This document shows positions 26,095 to 34,534 of a stretch of 64,000 bases of DNA, one piece after another; positions within the stretch are counted from its first letter, which is position 1, and the number at the start of each line of letters is the position of its first letter. The stretch is taken from NCBI RefSeq assembly GCF_009904105.1, contig NZ_JAAABJ010000518.1, positions 31,841 to 95,840 on the forward strand, in the 5' to 3' direction. The position numbers were made by a program, and so were the translations under genes. The stretch is from Elizabethkingia argenteiflava. GTDB lineage: Bacteria; Bacteroidota; Bacteroidia; Flavobacteriales; Weeksellaceae. The notes under the pieces were generated by a model. The model was not told the origin of the DNA. It searched no databases and saw nothing but the letters and a program-made list of their open reading frames with translations.

Positions 26095-27744
26095 ATGAAA
26101 GGAAGATTGGAGGGATCAAAGAAAATAGTGCTAGGTGTGGCGGCTTTTTTTGTAATGAATATATTAGGTGCACAGACGGTGGATGATGGCGTTAATGCAC
26201 TTGATGGTTATAAATTTGGAAAAGCAAAAGAAGTTTATACAGCATTGGCTAACAAAGAACCTTCGGACGCTCATTATTTTTATTTAGGCAACATATATTT
26301 AGTTCAGACTGATCCTGATTTTGTAAAGGCTGCAGAATATTTTAATAAAGGATTAGCGTTGAGCCCTAAAAAAGCTTATTTCAGTAGGCTGGGTTTAGCC
26401 TCGATTAAGTTAGGAAGAGGAGATAAGGCAGCTGCCATAGCAGAATTTAATCAGTTAGCGAAGGATTCTCGAGAAAAAGATCCCGAAATCTTATATAGAA
26501 TAGGGCAAGCTTTAACGCTTTATCCTCAACAAAACGATCCTAAATTATCAGTTGAATATTTAAATAAAGCCGTTGAATTAGCTCAAAAGAAAGGGGTGCC
26601 AGAATATTACTACTATACTTTAGGCGATGCAAATCGCCTAGATAAAAACTGGGGAAAAGCTATGACGGCTTACGAAAGTGCTCTGGAAGTAGCTAAAAAT
26701 AAAGCAGCCGTATATACCCGCATGGGTACTCTGTGGACATCAGCAAAACAATGGGAGCGCGCAAAAGATAACATTGATAAAGCCCTACAGGCGGATCCTA
26801 ATTATGCGCCGGCCTATAAAGCCAGAGGGGGATTTAATATCATTTACCAAAAATATGCGGATGCTGCCCAGGATTACAAAAAATATTTAGAGCTAGCGGA
26901 TTCTGATCCTAATACCATTGTGGATTATGCTAAGTTAGCCTTTTTAGCAAAAGATTATAAAAATGCAAATACAGCATTAGACTCAGTGTTCGATCAGGTG
27001 AGTGATCCAATTAAATATAGAATAAAAGCCTATTTGCAATTTCAAGAAAAGGATTATAACGCCGCTAAATTAAGTTTGGATACCTTTTTAAGCAAGGTGG
27101 AAAAGGAGAGAATTTTACCAAGTGACGCAGGTTTGGAAGGCTTAATATTAGCAGGCATTGCAAAAGAAAAGAAAGATTCAGCGCTTATGGCTCAGGCGAA
27201 GCAAAAAATCGAAGCAGCCAAGGCCGCAAAGGATGAAACGCTTGATTGGGATGTAGAATGGGCTGCTGTGAGTGGATTGTCATCAAAACAATCAACGGAT
27301 GCAGAGGGACCTACAAACCCTGCTATTGAGAGTTTAAAAAAGCAGGTGGCGGCGAACCCTGATAATACCGATTTGCTCTATAAACTGGCTACTTCTTATC
27401 AAGATGCTCAAAACTGGGGAGGAGCTTCATCAGCATGGTCTCAGATCGTAAATTTATTACCTACTTGGGAACCGGGATATTATAGCTTGGGTTATGCCCT
27501 GCAAAAGAATGGAAATGCGGCTGGAGCTATTGTGGCTTATCAGAAATATGCGGATATTTTAACGGCGAAACCTGCCGAAGAACAAGCTAAAGCTAAAGAA
27601 TTGCTTACCAATTCATATTATAATATGGCGGCACTATTAGCTTCTACTGATAAACTGAAAGCTTTAGAATATATTAATAAATCTCTGGAAGTAAATCCTA
27701 GCGATGCAGATGCCCTTAAATTAAAAGAGAAACTGACGAAGTAA
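26095..27744 (+). CDS. Tetratricopeptide-repeat protein, exported
   Basis: A 549-residue protein with a signal peptide (residues 1-32, ending NILGAQ). It is followed almost entirely by TPR helices. Recognisable units include AHYFYLGNIYLVQTDPDF, AAVYTRMGTLWTSAKQWERA, YAPAYKARGGFNIIYQKYAD, TDLLYKLATSYQDAQNWGG and NSYYNMAALLASTDKLKAL. It is probably a periplasmic scaffold. Its position after exbBDD-tonB and the PstS-like lipoprotein suggests an envelope role, but nothing shows a partner directly. A terminator follows. Confidence 0.8.
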   Translation: MKGRLEGSKKIVLGVAAFFVMNILGAQTVDDGVNALDGYKFGKAKEVYTALANKEPSDAHYFYLGNIYLVQTDPDFVKAAEYFNKGLALSPKKAYFSRLGLASIKLGRGDKAAAIAEFNQLAKDSREKDPEILYRIGQALTLYPQQNDPKLSVEYLNKAVELAQKKGVPEYYYYTLGDANRLDKNWGKAMTAYESALEVAKNKAAVYTRMGTLWTSAKQWERAKDNIDKALQADPNYAPAYKARGGFNIIYQKYADAAQDYKKYLELADSDPNTIVDYAKLAFLAKDYKNANTALDSVFDQVSDPIKYRIKAYLQFQEKDYNAAKLSLDTFLSKVEKERILPSDAGLEGLILAGIAKEKKDSALMAQAKQKIEAAKAAKDETLDWDVEWAAVSGLSSKQSTDAEGPTNPAIESLKKQVAANPDNTDLLYKLATSYQDAQNWGGASSAWSQIVNLLPTWEPGYYSLGYALQKNGNAAGAIVAYQKYADILTAKPAEEQAKAKELLTNSYYNMAALLASTDKLKALEYINKSLEVNPSDADALKLKEKLTK

Positions 27745-27768
27745 GGCTTAATCGATAAGGTATAAATT

Positions 27769-27804
27769 AAAAAAACTTCTGATAGAAAATATCAGAAGTT
27801 TTTT
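27769..27804 (+). terminator. Terminator after the TPR gene
   Basis: A 15-bp inverted repeat (arm ACTTCTGATA flanked by an A run) with a 5-base loop and a trailing T run. Confidence 0.8.
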
Positions 27805-27818
27805 TATAATTTTATGTT

Positions 27819-28544
27819 ATGATAAATAAAGTAGATGTATTGGCTATAGGAGCGCATCCTGATGACGTAGAGCTGGGTTGTGGCGGTACTTTAGCAAAAA
27901 TTATTTCAGAAGGCAAAAGAGTAGCCATACTGGATCTTACACAAGGTGAGTTGGGAACCAGAGGAAATCTTGAAATCCGCAGGGAGGAATCTCAAAAGGC
28001 GGCTGAAATATTAGGGGTAAAACATCGGGAAAATTTGAAGCTAAAGGATGGTTTTTTAGTTAATTCAGAGCAATATCAGCTGCGCATTGTAGAGGCGATT
28101 CGCAAATATCAGCCTGAAATGATTTTATGTAATGCTTTAGATGATCGGCACCCAGATCATGCTAAGGCTGCTAAGTTGGTTTCCGATGCTTGTTTTTTAT
28201 CCGGTTTAAGAAAGATAGAAACCTCTATAGAGGGAGATTTACAAGCAGCGTGGAAGGTTAAACATATTTTTCACTATATACAATGGAGAGAATTGAAACC
28301 GGATTTTGTTATTGATATTACCGGTTTTATAGATAAAAAAATTGAATGTTGCATGGCGTATGCTTCTCAGTTTTATAACCCAACGTCCAATGAACCCATT
28401 ACTCCCATTGCTACAAAAGATTTTTATGAGAGCATTAGTTACCGAGCTCAAAATATAGGTAGGCAGACCGGTGTTGAATTCGCAGAGGGGTTTAATACCG
28501 CTCAGACCATTGCTCTGAAAAATTTTGACGGAATAGTTTGGTGA
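27819..28544 (+). CDS. bshB1: Bacillithiol biosynthesis deacetylase BshB1
   Basis: BshB1 removes the acetyl group from N-acetylglucosaminyl-malate, the second step of bacillithiol synthesis. The 241-residue LmbE/PIG-L-fold protein has the zinc motif GAHPDDVELGCGG and the second histidine pair in DDRHPDHAKAA. The length and the segments GTRGNLEIRREES and SYRAQNIGRQTGVEFAEGF are those of the BshB1 subfamily. bshA and bshC are not in the window. Bacillithiol is the expected low-molecular-weight thiol of this lineage. Confidence 0.9.
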   Translation: MINKVDVLAIGAHPDDVELGCGGTLAKIISEGKRVAILDLTQGELGTRGNLEIRREESQKAAEILGVKHRENLKLKDGFLVNSEQYQLRIVEAIRKYQPEMILCNALDDRHPDHAKAAKLVSDACFLSGLRKIETSIEGDLQAAWKVKHIFHYIQWRELKPDFVIDITGFIDKKIECCMAYASQFYNPTSNEPITPIATKDFYESISYRAQNIGRQTGVEFAEGFNTAQTIALKNFDGIVW

Positions 28545-28560
28545 TATTATATATTATTTA

Positions 28561-28568
28561 TATATTTG
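28561..28568 (+). promoter_or_regulatory. Bacteroidetes -7 promoter box for tRNA-His
   Basis: TATATTTG (TAnnTTTG) ends 12 bases before the mature 5' end of the tRNA. Confidence 0.65.
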
Positions 28569-28580
28569 CACTCACAAAAC

Positions 28581-28655
28581 GGTGATTGTAGCTCAGTTGG
28601 TTAGAGCGTCAGATTGTGGTTCTGAAGGTCGTCGGTTCGATCCCGATCAGTCACC
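28581..28655 (+). tRNA. tRNA-His (anticodon GTG)
   Basis: A full cloverleaf can be drawn. The acceptor is GTGATTG / CAGTCAC, preceded by an encoded G-1 that pairs with C73, the tRNA-His hallmark. The D arm is GCTC...GAGC. The anticodon arm is TCAGA-TTGTGGT-TCTGA with GTG at positions 34-36. The T arm is GTCGG-TTCGATC-CCGAT. The 3' CCA is not encoded. It has its own promoter and terminator. Confidence 0.97.
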
Positions 28656-28657
28656 CT

Positions 28658-28688
28658 AAAAGCTATCATTTTTATGGTAGCTTTTTTA
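28658..28688 (+). terminator. Terminator of tRNA-His
   Basis: Arms AAAGCTATCA and TGGTAGCTTT (one mismatch/G-T pair) with a short T loop, followed by a T run, directly after the tRNA. Confidence 0.75.
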
Positions 28689-28762
28689 TTTTATAGTAAT
28701 TATTACGCGTAATAAATAAGAATTCAGAGAGTTTAGGCGAACGTTAATATTTGTAGAGGTAA

Positions 28763-28792
28763 AAAAAATGACGGCCTAGGCCGTCATTTTTT
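28763..28792. terminator. Perfect-palindrome terminator of the DUF3276 gene
   Basis: A symmetrical hairpin centred on CCTAGG with the arm AAAATGACGG, flanked by A and T runs on both sides. It would terminate the DUF3276 gene on the minus strand and could back up the tRNA terminator on the plus strand. Confidence 0.8.
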
Positions 28793-28798
28793 GATGAC

Positions 28799-29140
28799 TT
28801 ACAATTCTTCGTCTGTGTCGATTGTAAAAGAAGAAGTAGCTGTTTTGTAATCTCTGTTATGTCTTTCGGAAATTACCTCTTCTCCTTTTTCTCCTAGAAT
28901 AAAATTGGTAGATTCATTGAATAATTCTGCAAAATTCCTAAAATCTTCCTTGTAAAGATAAATTTTGTGCTTTTCAAAACTTGATTCCCCATTCTCTGAG
29001 AAGTTCTTTTTACTTTCTGTAATCGTCAGGTAATAATCCCCGGCTTTTGTTTCTCTTACATCGAAAAAATAAGTCCTTCTACCAGCCTTTAATACTTTGG
29101 TGAAAATTTCATTTTCCTGACGTTCTTTGTAATCGCTCAT
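28799..29140 (-). CDS. DUF3276 PUR-like nucleic-acid-binding protein
   Basis: A 113-residue protein of the Bacteroidetes DUF3276 family, whose fold is related to the PUR-alpha single-stranded DNA/RNA-binding repeat. The characteristic segments are EIFTKVLKAGRRTYFFDVRETKAGDYYLTITESKK... and IYLYKEDFRNFAELFNE, one beta-rich PUR repeat. Dimers are expected by analogy. It has its own promoter and terminator and is monocistronic. The nucleic-acid target is unknown. Confidence 0.85.
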   Translation of the reverse strand: MSDYKERQENEIFTKVLKAGRRTYFFDVRETKAGDYYLTITESKKNFSENGESSFEKHKIYLYKEDFRNFAELFNESTNFILGEKGEEVISERHNRDYKTATSSFTIDTDEEL

Positions 29141-29170
29141 TGTTCTAACATTTTAAGATTCGTGCACTAA

Positions 29171-29178
29171 CAAATATA
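29171..29178 (-). promoter_or_regulatory. Bacteroidetes -7 promoter box for the DUF3276 gene
   Basis: The minus strand reads TATATTTG, 31 bases before the start codon. Confidence 0.6.
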
Positions 29179-29248
29179 GAGCAATATTCTGAATTTCAAA
29201 GAATTTTCGTTAAATATTGCTAATTATCTTGTTTTCAGAAATAAAATA

Positions 29249-30937
29249 TCATTTAACGCGTGTAAAATCAGTAATTATCCCCTCATCTAGGTGAATAATT
29301 GCATGAGCGTTTTTAGTGCTAGATTCACGATGTGTAATAATAATGGAGGTTTTCTGCTGTATTGTTTGCTCAATATTGGATAAAATATTCTCTTCAGTTT
29401 CGGTATCTAGCGCCGAGAGACTATCATCAAAAATTAAAATCTTAGGTTTTTTTATCAGGGCTCTAGCTATGCTTATTCTTTGTTTTTGCCCCCCGGATAG
29501 CATAATACCGCGCTCTCCTACCAAAGTTTTATAAGCATATCGAAATTCCACAATGTTTTTGTGTATATCTGCGATTTTAGCAAATTTCTCTATTTCATCT
29601 TGAGTAGGTTGGTCTACAGCAAATCCAATATTGCTTTCTATGCTATCTGAAAATAGATAGCTTTCTTGGGGGATAAAACCTATATGGTCTCGATATAGTT
29701 CTAAATTGTGATCTTTTAGGTTCTTGCCATCGATCAGAATTTCTCCGCTATCAGGGTCTAGCAATCGGCATAAAAGAAGGGCAATAGTGGATTTTCCGCT
29801 CCCAATCTTCCCCATAATAGCCAAGGATTCTCCTGCTTTTATGTGAAAACTTACATTTTTTAAAGCCTGAATACCGGTGTTGGGGTAGGTATAGCTTACA
29901 TTTCGAAATTCAATATCTCCCTTAATCTTATACGTATCGGTGTTAATATTTTTAATTTCGGATTCCATTTGCATAAATTCATTTACCCGTTGCATAGAAG
30001 CTTCGGCTCTTTGATTGACCGAAGTTACCCAGCCTACCATACTGAATGGCCAAATGAGGATATTGATATACATAAAAAAGTCGGCAATAGTTCCCACAGA
30101 GGTTTTTCCGTGAATATATTGTTGCCCGCCAATATACAGAATAGACACATTCAGAAGACCTATCACCAATAGAATAATGGTATAGAAATAGGCTTCGGTT
30201 TTAGCCAGATCCAAAGCTTTTAGCATGTAATCGCTGACCTTAGCATTGTAGTTTTTCTCAATGTATTTTTCTTTATTGAAAAATTTTACTACCCGAATTC
30301 CAGAAAAGCTATCCTGAACGAATGTCGAGATAGCAGATTGACTTTTCTGCATTACTTTCGATTTCTTATTAATAATAGAACTTACTTTGTAAATGGCATA
30401 GGACAGTAGCGGTAGTGGAAGTAGAGTCCATAGTGTCATACGTATATCCGTAGCTAGCATGTAGATCGTAGTGATGGTTAACAACACCGATAAATTGATC
30501 ACATACATGACACCAGGGCCTAAATACATGCGAATAGCCACTACATCCTCACTAAGCCGATTCATTAAATCTCCTATGCTCGTGGTCTTTAAAAGGCTAA
30601 AAGATAAATCTTGATAATGTTTATAAATTTTATTTTTGAGCTCATATTCTATCTTTCGAGAAGCAACAATAATGGTTTGTCGCATCATAAAGGTAAAGAC
30701 TCCTGATAGTACAGAGCTCCCTACAATAATAGAGGCATTTATTAGTAAGGCTTTAAACAAAACCTCTTTTGAAGAATGTTTATCGCTCAATACCTGCTGG
30801 ATAACATTCACTGATTTTCCAATAAATTGCACCTTATAAATGGCAAAAAAATTACTCAGAATAATAAAAAGTAGGCCCCAAGCCAACAATCTGCGATGTT
30901 TGTAAAAATAGGGATTGAGGGTTTTTAGTGCTTTCAA
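29249..30937 (-). CDS. ABC exporter, fused permease and ATPase (MsbA/multidrug type)
   Basis: A 562-residue half-transporter. Residues about 1-310 carry six membrane helices of the ABC_membrane exporter type. The nucleotide-binding domain has Walker A (GKIGSGKST), signature LSGGQKQRISIARAL, Walker B (ILIFDDSLSALD) and the switch His in IITHR. It would act as a homodimer or pair with another half-transporter. Substrate could be a lipid or drug; the sequence does not decide, although the architecture is that of YheI/MdlA-type exporters. It is monocistronic, reading away from nusB. Confidence 0.85.
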   Translation of the reverse strand: MKALKTLNPYFYKHRRLLAWGLLFIILSNFFAIYKVQFIGKSVNVIQQVLSDKHSSKEVLFKALLINASIIVGSSVLSGVFTFMMRQTIIVASRKIEYELKNKIYKHYQDLSFSLLKTTSIGDLMNRLSEDVVAIRMYLGPGVMYVINLSVLLTITTIYMLATDIRMTLWTLLPLPLLSYAIYKVSSIINKKSKVMQKSQSAISTFVQDSFSGIRVVKFFNKEKYIEKNYNAKVSDYMLKALDLAKTEAYFYTIILLVIGLLNVSILYIGGQQYIHGKTSVGTIADFFMYINILIWPFSMVGWVTSVNQRAEASMQRVNEFMQMESEIKNINTDTYKIKGDIEFRNVSYTYPNTGIQALKNVSFHIKAGESLAIMGKIGSGKSTIALLLCRLLDPDSGEILIDGKNLKDHNLELYRDHIGFIPQESYLFSDSIESNIGFAVDQPTQDEIEKFAKIADIHKNIVEFRYAYKTLVGERGIMLSGGQKQRISIARALIKKPKILIFDDSLSALDTETEENILSNIEQTIQQKTSIIITHRESSTKNAHAIIHLDEGIITDFTRVK

Positions 30938-31013
30938 CTTACAATTATGTTAAATAAAGATATATAAGATTATTAAAGACAAAATTAGGGTTTTTTATGC
31001 AAAGAGAAATGTG

Positions 31014-31021
31014 TAAATTTG
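31014..31021 (+). promoter_or_regulatory. Bacteroidetes -7 promoter box for nusB
   Basis: TAAATTTG (TAnnTTTG) lies 25 bases before ATG 31046. It swallows the TTG at 31019 that would otherwise look like an upstream start. Confidence 0.65.
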
Positions 31022-31045
31022 TGGCTTAAATTTAAGTTCTTTGAA

Positions 31046-31951
31046 ATGGTAGGAAGAAGACAGCTTCGCGAGAAAATAGTACAGACGCTTTATGCAAATC
31101 AACAAAATCCCAAAAGCGTTGATATCGTGCTCAGAAATATGATGAAGGAGATAAATAAGATATACGACTTGTATGTCTATGAACTTAATTTTTTAGTGGC
31201 TCTCCATCAGCTTGCGGAGGAGCAAATTGAAATTGGGAAAAGAAAATATATTAAATCTGAGGAAGAGATTAACCCCAATCTTAAATTTGTAGAGAATAAA
31301 ATTTTATTGCAGATTCTCCATAATACCGATAGAATAGATTATACATCCTCCAATAGGCAATTGAATTGGGATACGGATGATGAATTAGTGGTAAAAACAT
31401 ATCAAAGAATAAAGTCAGGGAAGCGATATAAAGATTATATGGCATCCTCTGAAAATAATTTTGAGCAAGATCAAAAGTTTATAGGGAAACTCTTCTTGCG
31501 TTACATTGCAGAAAATGAAGATTTGCATGATTTTTTTGAGAGTAGAGAAATCACGTGGGCAGATAACTTGCATATTGCAAATTCGCTGATTCAGAAAACC
31601 ATAGGTTTTATGAAGCCGGATATAGAATCACATACTTTGATTAGGATTATCAAGAATTATGAAGATGAAAGTTTTGCTAAAACCTTGTTAGCCCAAACAG
31701 CCCTTAATTGGGAACGAAATGAAAATAAACTAGAAGAGAGACTTCAGAATTGGGATTTGGAAAGAATTTCTCTTATGGACAAAGTAATTCTTATTACAGC
31801 CCTCAGTGAAATGGACGAATTTAAACTCACACCTTCCTCCATTATTATCAATGAATATATTGAAATTGCAAAAATCTTTTCTTCTGAAAAATCTAATATA
31901 TTTATTAATGGTATTTTGGATAAATACGCCAAGGATTGTTCAAGAATTTAA
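31046..31951 (+). CDS. nusB: Transcription antitermination factor NusB (long Bacteroidetes form)
   Basis: A 301-residue NusB. It begins MVGRRQLREKIVQTLYAN, the RNA-binding N-terminal helix, and ends with the all-helical NusB core, DKVILITALSEMDEFKLTPSSIIINEYIEIAKIFSS. About 140 residues are inserted between N-terminus and core compared with the E. coli protein, which is usual in this phylum. NusB with NusE binds boxA RNA during rRNA transcription. The start was chosen at ATG 31046 because the upstream TTG is part of the promoter. It leads the nusB-DUF1573-yajC cluster. Confidence 0.9.
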   Translation: MVGRRQLREKIVQTLYANQQNPKSVDIVLRNMMKEINKIYDLYVYELNFLVALHQLAEEQIEIGKRKYIKSEEEINPNLKFVENKILLQILHNTDRIDYTSSNRQLNWDTDDELVVKTYQRIKSGKRYKDYMASSENNFEQDQKFIGKLFLRYIAENEDLHDFFESREITWADNLHIANSLIQKTIGFMKPDIESHTLIRIIKNYEDESFAKTLLAQTALNWERNENKLEERLQNWDLERISLMDKVILITALSEMDEFKLTPSSIIINEYIEIAKIFSSEKSNIFINGILDKYAKDCSRI

Positions 31952-31967
31952 AAAATATTATCTCCAT

Positions 31968-32453
31968 ATGAAAAGAACGTCACACTTATTGATATTTTTA
32001 CTTTCTGTTTTAACTTTCACAGCATGTAAAAAACAGGATAAAAATCAAGTCTTTAAAAATAAAATTGATAGCGATCAAAACTCGGTTGCAGTTCATAACC
32101 AGGATGAAGATGCCATGGCTGAGGACAAGAAACTACCCCTCACTTCTTTGGCGGTTTCAGAAAGTGATTTTAATTTTGGCAACATAAAGAAAGGGTCTCA
32201 TGTAGAGCACACCTATGTGATTACCAATACTGGGGATCAGCCCTTAATTATTTCTACGGTAAGACCTGGGTGTGGATGTACTGTTCCCGATTATACTAAA
32301 GCACCCATACTTCCAAAACAAAAAGGCAAGGTCACTCTTAAATTTGATTCCAGTGCCTTCGAAGGATTACAAAATAAATATGCTGAAGTATACACTAATA
32401 CGGAAAAATCTCCTGTAGTCCTTACTTTTACAGCCAATGTCCAAGTCAAATAA
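31968..32453 (+). CDS. DUF1573 lipoprotein
   Basis: A 161-residue protein. Residues 1-20 are a lipoprotein signal ending TFTACKK (lipidated Cys at about 20). The mature part holds one DUF1573 domain with its typical DFNFGNIKKGSHVEHTYVITN, STVRPGCGCTVPDY and KGKVTLKFDSSAF motifs, an immunoglobulin-like beta sandwich. The frame is open further upstream inside nusB, but MKRTSHLLIF is the only start giving a signal peptide. The function is unknown; location is the periplasm or outer membrane. It lies between nusB and yajC. Confidence 0.85.
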   Translation: MKRTSHLLIFLLSVLTFTACKKQDKNQVFKNKIDSDQNSVAVHNQDEDAMAEDKKLPLTSLAVSESDFNFGNIKKGSHVEHTYVITNTGDQPLIISTVRPGCGCTVPDYTKAPILPKQKGKVTLKFDSSAFEGLQNKYAEVYTNTEKSPVVLTFTANVQVK

Positions 32454-32486
32454 TTTTTATTAATCTAATTAAAATCGCTATATAGT

Positions 32487-32858
32487 ATGCTTACAATTTT
32501 TTTACAGGCACAACAACCGCAAGGAGGAAGCTCTATGATGTTTATTATGATGGCCGTAATGATGGTGGGATTCTACTTTCTAATGTTACGTCCTCAAATG
32601 AAAAAACAAAAACTAGAGAAAAACTTTCAAGAGTCTATTAAACCTGGGACAAGGGTAGTTACAACCTCAGGTCTTCATGGCAAGATCTTAAATGTAATGG
32701 AAGATGGTGTAATTATTGAAACCATGTCCGGAAAATTAAAATTTGAAAAAGCTGCCATTTCAAGAGAATTTACTGAAGCTCGTTTTGGAAATAAAACGAA
32801 AAACGAAAAAGAAAAGCCTGAAGAAAAGAAAGAAGAAAAACAAGAAAATAAGGATTAA
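32487..32858 (+). CDS. yajC: Preprotein translocase subunit YajC
   Basis: A 123-residue auxiliary subunit of the SecDF-YajC complex. A single membrane helix lies at about residues 14-32 (MMFIMMAVMMVGFYFLML). The family motif RPQMKKQK follows at once, and the cytoplasmic beta domain contains VVTTSGLHGKILNVMEDGVIIE. The C-terminal 30 residues are a highly charged Lys/Glu tail. A strong terminator follows 12 bases after the stop. Confidence 0.93.
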   Translation: MLTIFLQAQQPQGGSSMMFIMMAVMMVGFYFLMLRPQMKKQKLEKNFQESIKPGTRVVTTSGLHGKILNVMEDGVIIETMSGKLKFEKAAISREFTEARFGNKTKNEKEKPEEKKEEKQENKD

Positions 32859-32870
32859 GCTCAATAATCC

Positions 32871-32913
32871 TACAAAAAAACCGGAGTCTTAAAAAGACCC
32901 CGGTTTTTTTGTA
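32871..32913 (+). terminator. Terminator of nusB-yajC
   Basis: A long inverted repeat (outer arms TACAAAAAAACCGG / CCGGTTTTTTTGTA, inner arms GTCTT / AAGAC). Confidence 0.8.
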
Positions 32914-33188
32914 GGGAACCCCAGATAGGTTTAAAAAACTATAGGTTATTTAGGCTAAAAGTGAGTTGAAATATAGATTTCTCCATATTCACTATAAAAT
33001 ATTATGTATAGTGTATTATATTTAAATTATTAGTTCTATTTATTATATATTAGCGTCCGATTTATAAAGAGATCAATAGTAGGAATAGTTAGGGGCAGGT
33101 TTTTATAAAATTTTCATCATGTATTCGTCTGTATAACAACTGTAAATAAACATATTGTAAATACTTACCAAATAAAATATTGTAAAAT

Positions 33189-34496
33189 ATGAATATAAAT
33201 ACTCAAATAACAGTAGGGAAAAGAATTAGGGCTATTGTTGGTGGTTCCGTAGGAAATCTTGTAGAGTGGTATGATTGGTATGCTTATGCAGCCTTTGCCA
33301 TTTATTTCTCTCATGCATTTTTTCCGCAAGGAGATATGACAGCTCAATTGCTTAACACGGCGGGGATCTTTGCTGTAGGTTTTCTGATGCGTCCCATAGG
33401 AGGGTGGATGTTTGGCAGTATAGCCGATAAAATAGGAAGAAAAAGGGCGATGACTTTATCAGTATTGTTAATGTCCTTCGGATCCCTTCTTATTGCTTTA
33501 ATTCCTGAATATAGTATTATAGGCGTTTGGGCTCCCATAATGTTGCTGTTAGCTCGTCTTCTCCAGGGCTTAAGTGTCGGAGGGGAATATGGGGTATCTG
33601 CTACTTATTTAAGTGAAATGGCCACCAAAGATAAACGTGGATTTTATTCCAGTTTTCAGTATGTAACCCTGATCGGTGGACAACTCATCGCACTTGGTAT
33701 TCAGTTAATTTTACAAAAATTAATTTTAACCGATCAGCAGCTCCATGATTGGGGATGGAGAATTCCTTTTATCATCGGAGCTATTCTTTCTGTTATAGCA
33801 TTGTATTTAAGGAAGAGCTTACATGAAACCGAGGCTTTTGAAAATAAAAATGCCAGTATAGATAAAAATAAGAAAGGTTCAGTAAAAGAACTGTTAAAAC
33901 ATCCTAAAGAATTGATCACCGTAATAGGGCTTACCTTAGGAGGGACTTTAGCATTTTATACATATACCACTTATATGCAGAAGTTTTTAATCAATACTGT
34001 AAACCTTTCAAAAGCAGAATCTACCCTAATTTCTTTTCTCACATTACTGATATTTGCATGTTTGCAACCCTTTTTTGGATGGCTCTCCGACAAAGTGGGA
34101 AGACGACCTTTATTGCTTGGATTTGGGATATTAGGGACGCTTTTTACAGTGCCACTTCTTACAGCACTCAGTCATACCAGCAGTATATGGGGGGCATTTT
34201 TCCTTTTGTTGGCGGCACTTATTATTGTAAGTGGATACACTTCTATTAATGCGGTGGTGAAGGCGGAATTATTTCCAGCAGAGGTAAGGGCTCTCGGAGT
34301 AGGTTTACCTTATGCATTGACGGTAGCTATATTTGGTGGAACTGCCGAATATATAGCCTTGTGGTTTAAGAAAATGGGGGTGGAATATTATTTTTACTGG
34401 TACATCACTTTGTGTATATTCTTCTCTCTGATCGTATATATCCGAATGAAAGATACTCAAGCCACCTCAAGGCTTAATGAGGATGAGGATTTATAA
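33189..34496 (+). CDS. MFS transporter, metabolite:H+ symporter (MHS) family
   Basis: A 435-residue, 12-helix major-facilitator transporter. The N-terminus VGGSVGNLVEWYDWYAYAAFA is the MHS-family signature. The loop 2-3 motif GSIADKIGRKRAM and the corresponding C-terminal-half motif GWLSDKVGRRPLL are intact. The MHS family includes alpha-ketoglutarate, citrate and proline/betaine importers, and the substrate here cannot be chosen among these. It stands alone, with a 275-base AT-rich upstream region containing an inverted repeat at 32990-33013. Confidence 0.86.
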   Translation: MNINTQITVGKRIRAIVGGSVGNLVEWYDWYAYAAFAIYFSHAFFPQGDMTAQLLNTAGIFAVGFLMRPIGGWMFGSIADKIGRKRAMTLSVLLMSFGSLLIALIPEYSIIGVWAPIMLLLARLLQGLSVGGEYGVSATYLSEMATKDKRGFYSSFQYVTLIGGQLIALGIQLILQKLILTDQQLHDWGWRIPFIIGAILSVIALYLRKSLHETEAFENKNASIDKNKKGSVKELLKHPKELITVIGLTLGGTLAFYTYTTYMQKFLINTVNLSKAESTLISFLTLLIFACLQPFFGWLSDKVGRRPLLLGFGILGTLFTVPLLTALSHTSSIWGAFFLLLAALIIVSGYTSINAVVKAELFPAEVRALGVGLPYALTVAIFGGTAEYIALWFKKMGVEYYFYWYITLCIFFSLIVYIRMKDTQATSRLNEDEDL

Positions 34497-34534
34497 AAGC
34501 TGTGCTTAACTAGAACAGCTTTTTGTAATACAGC

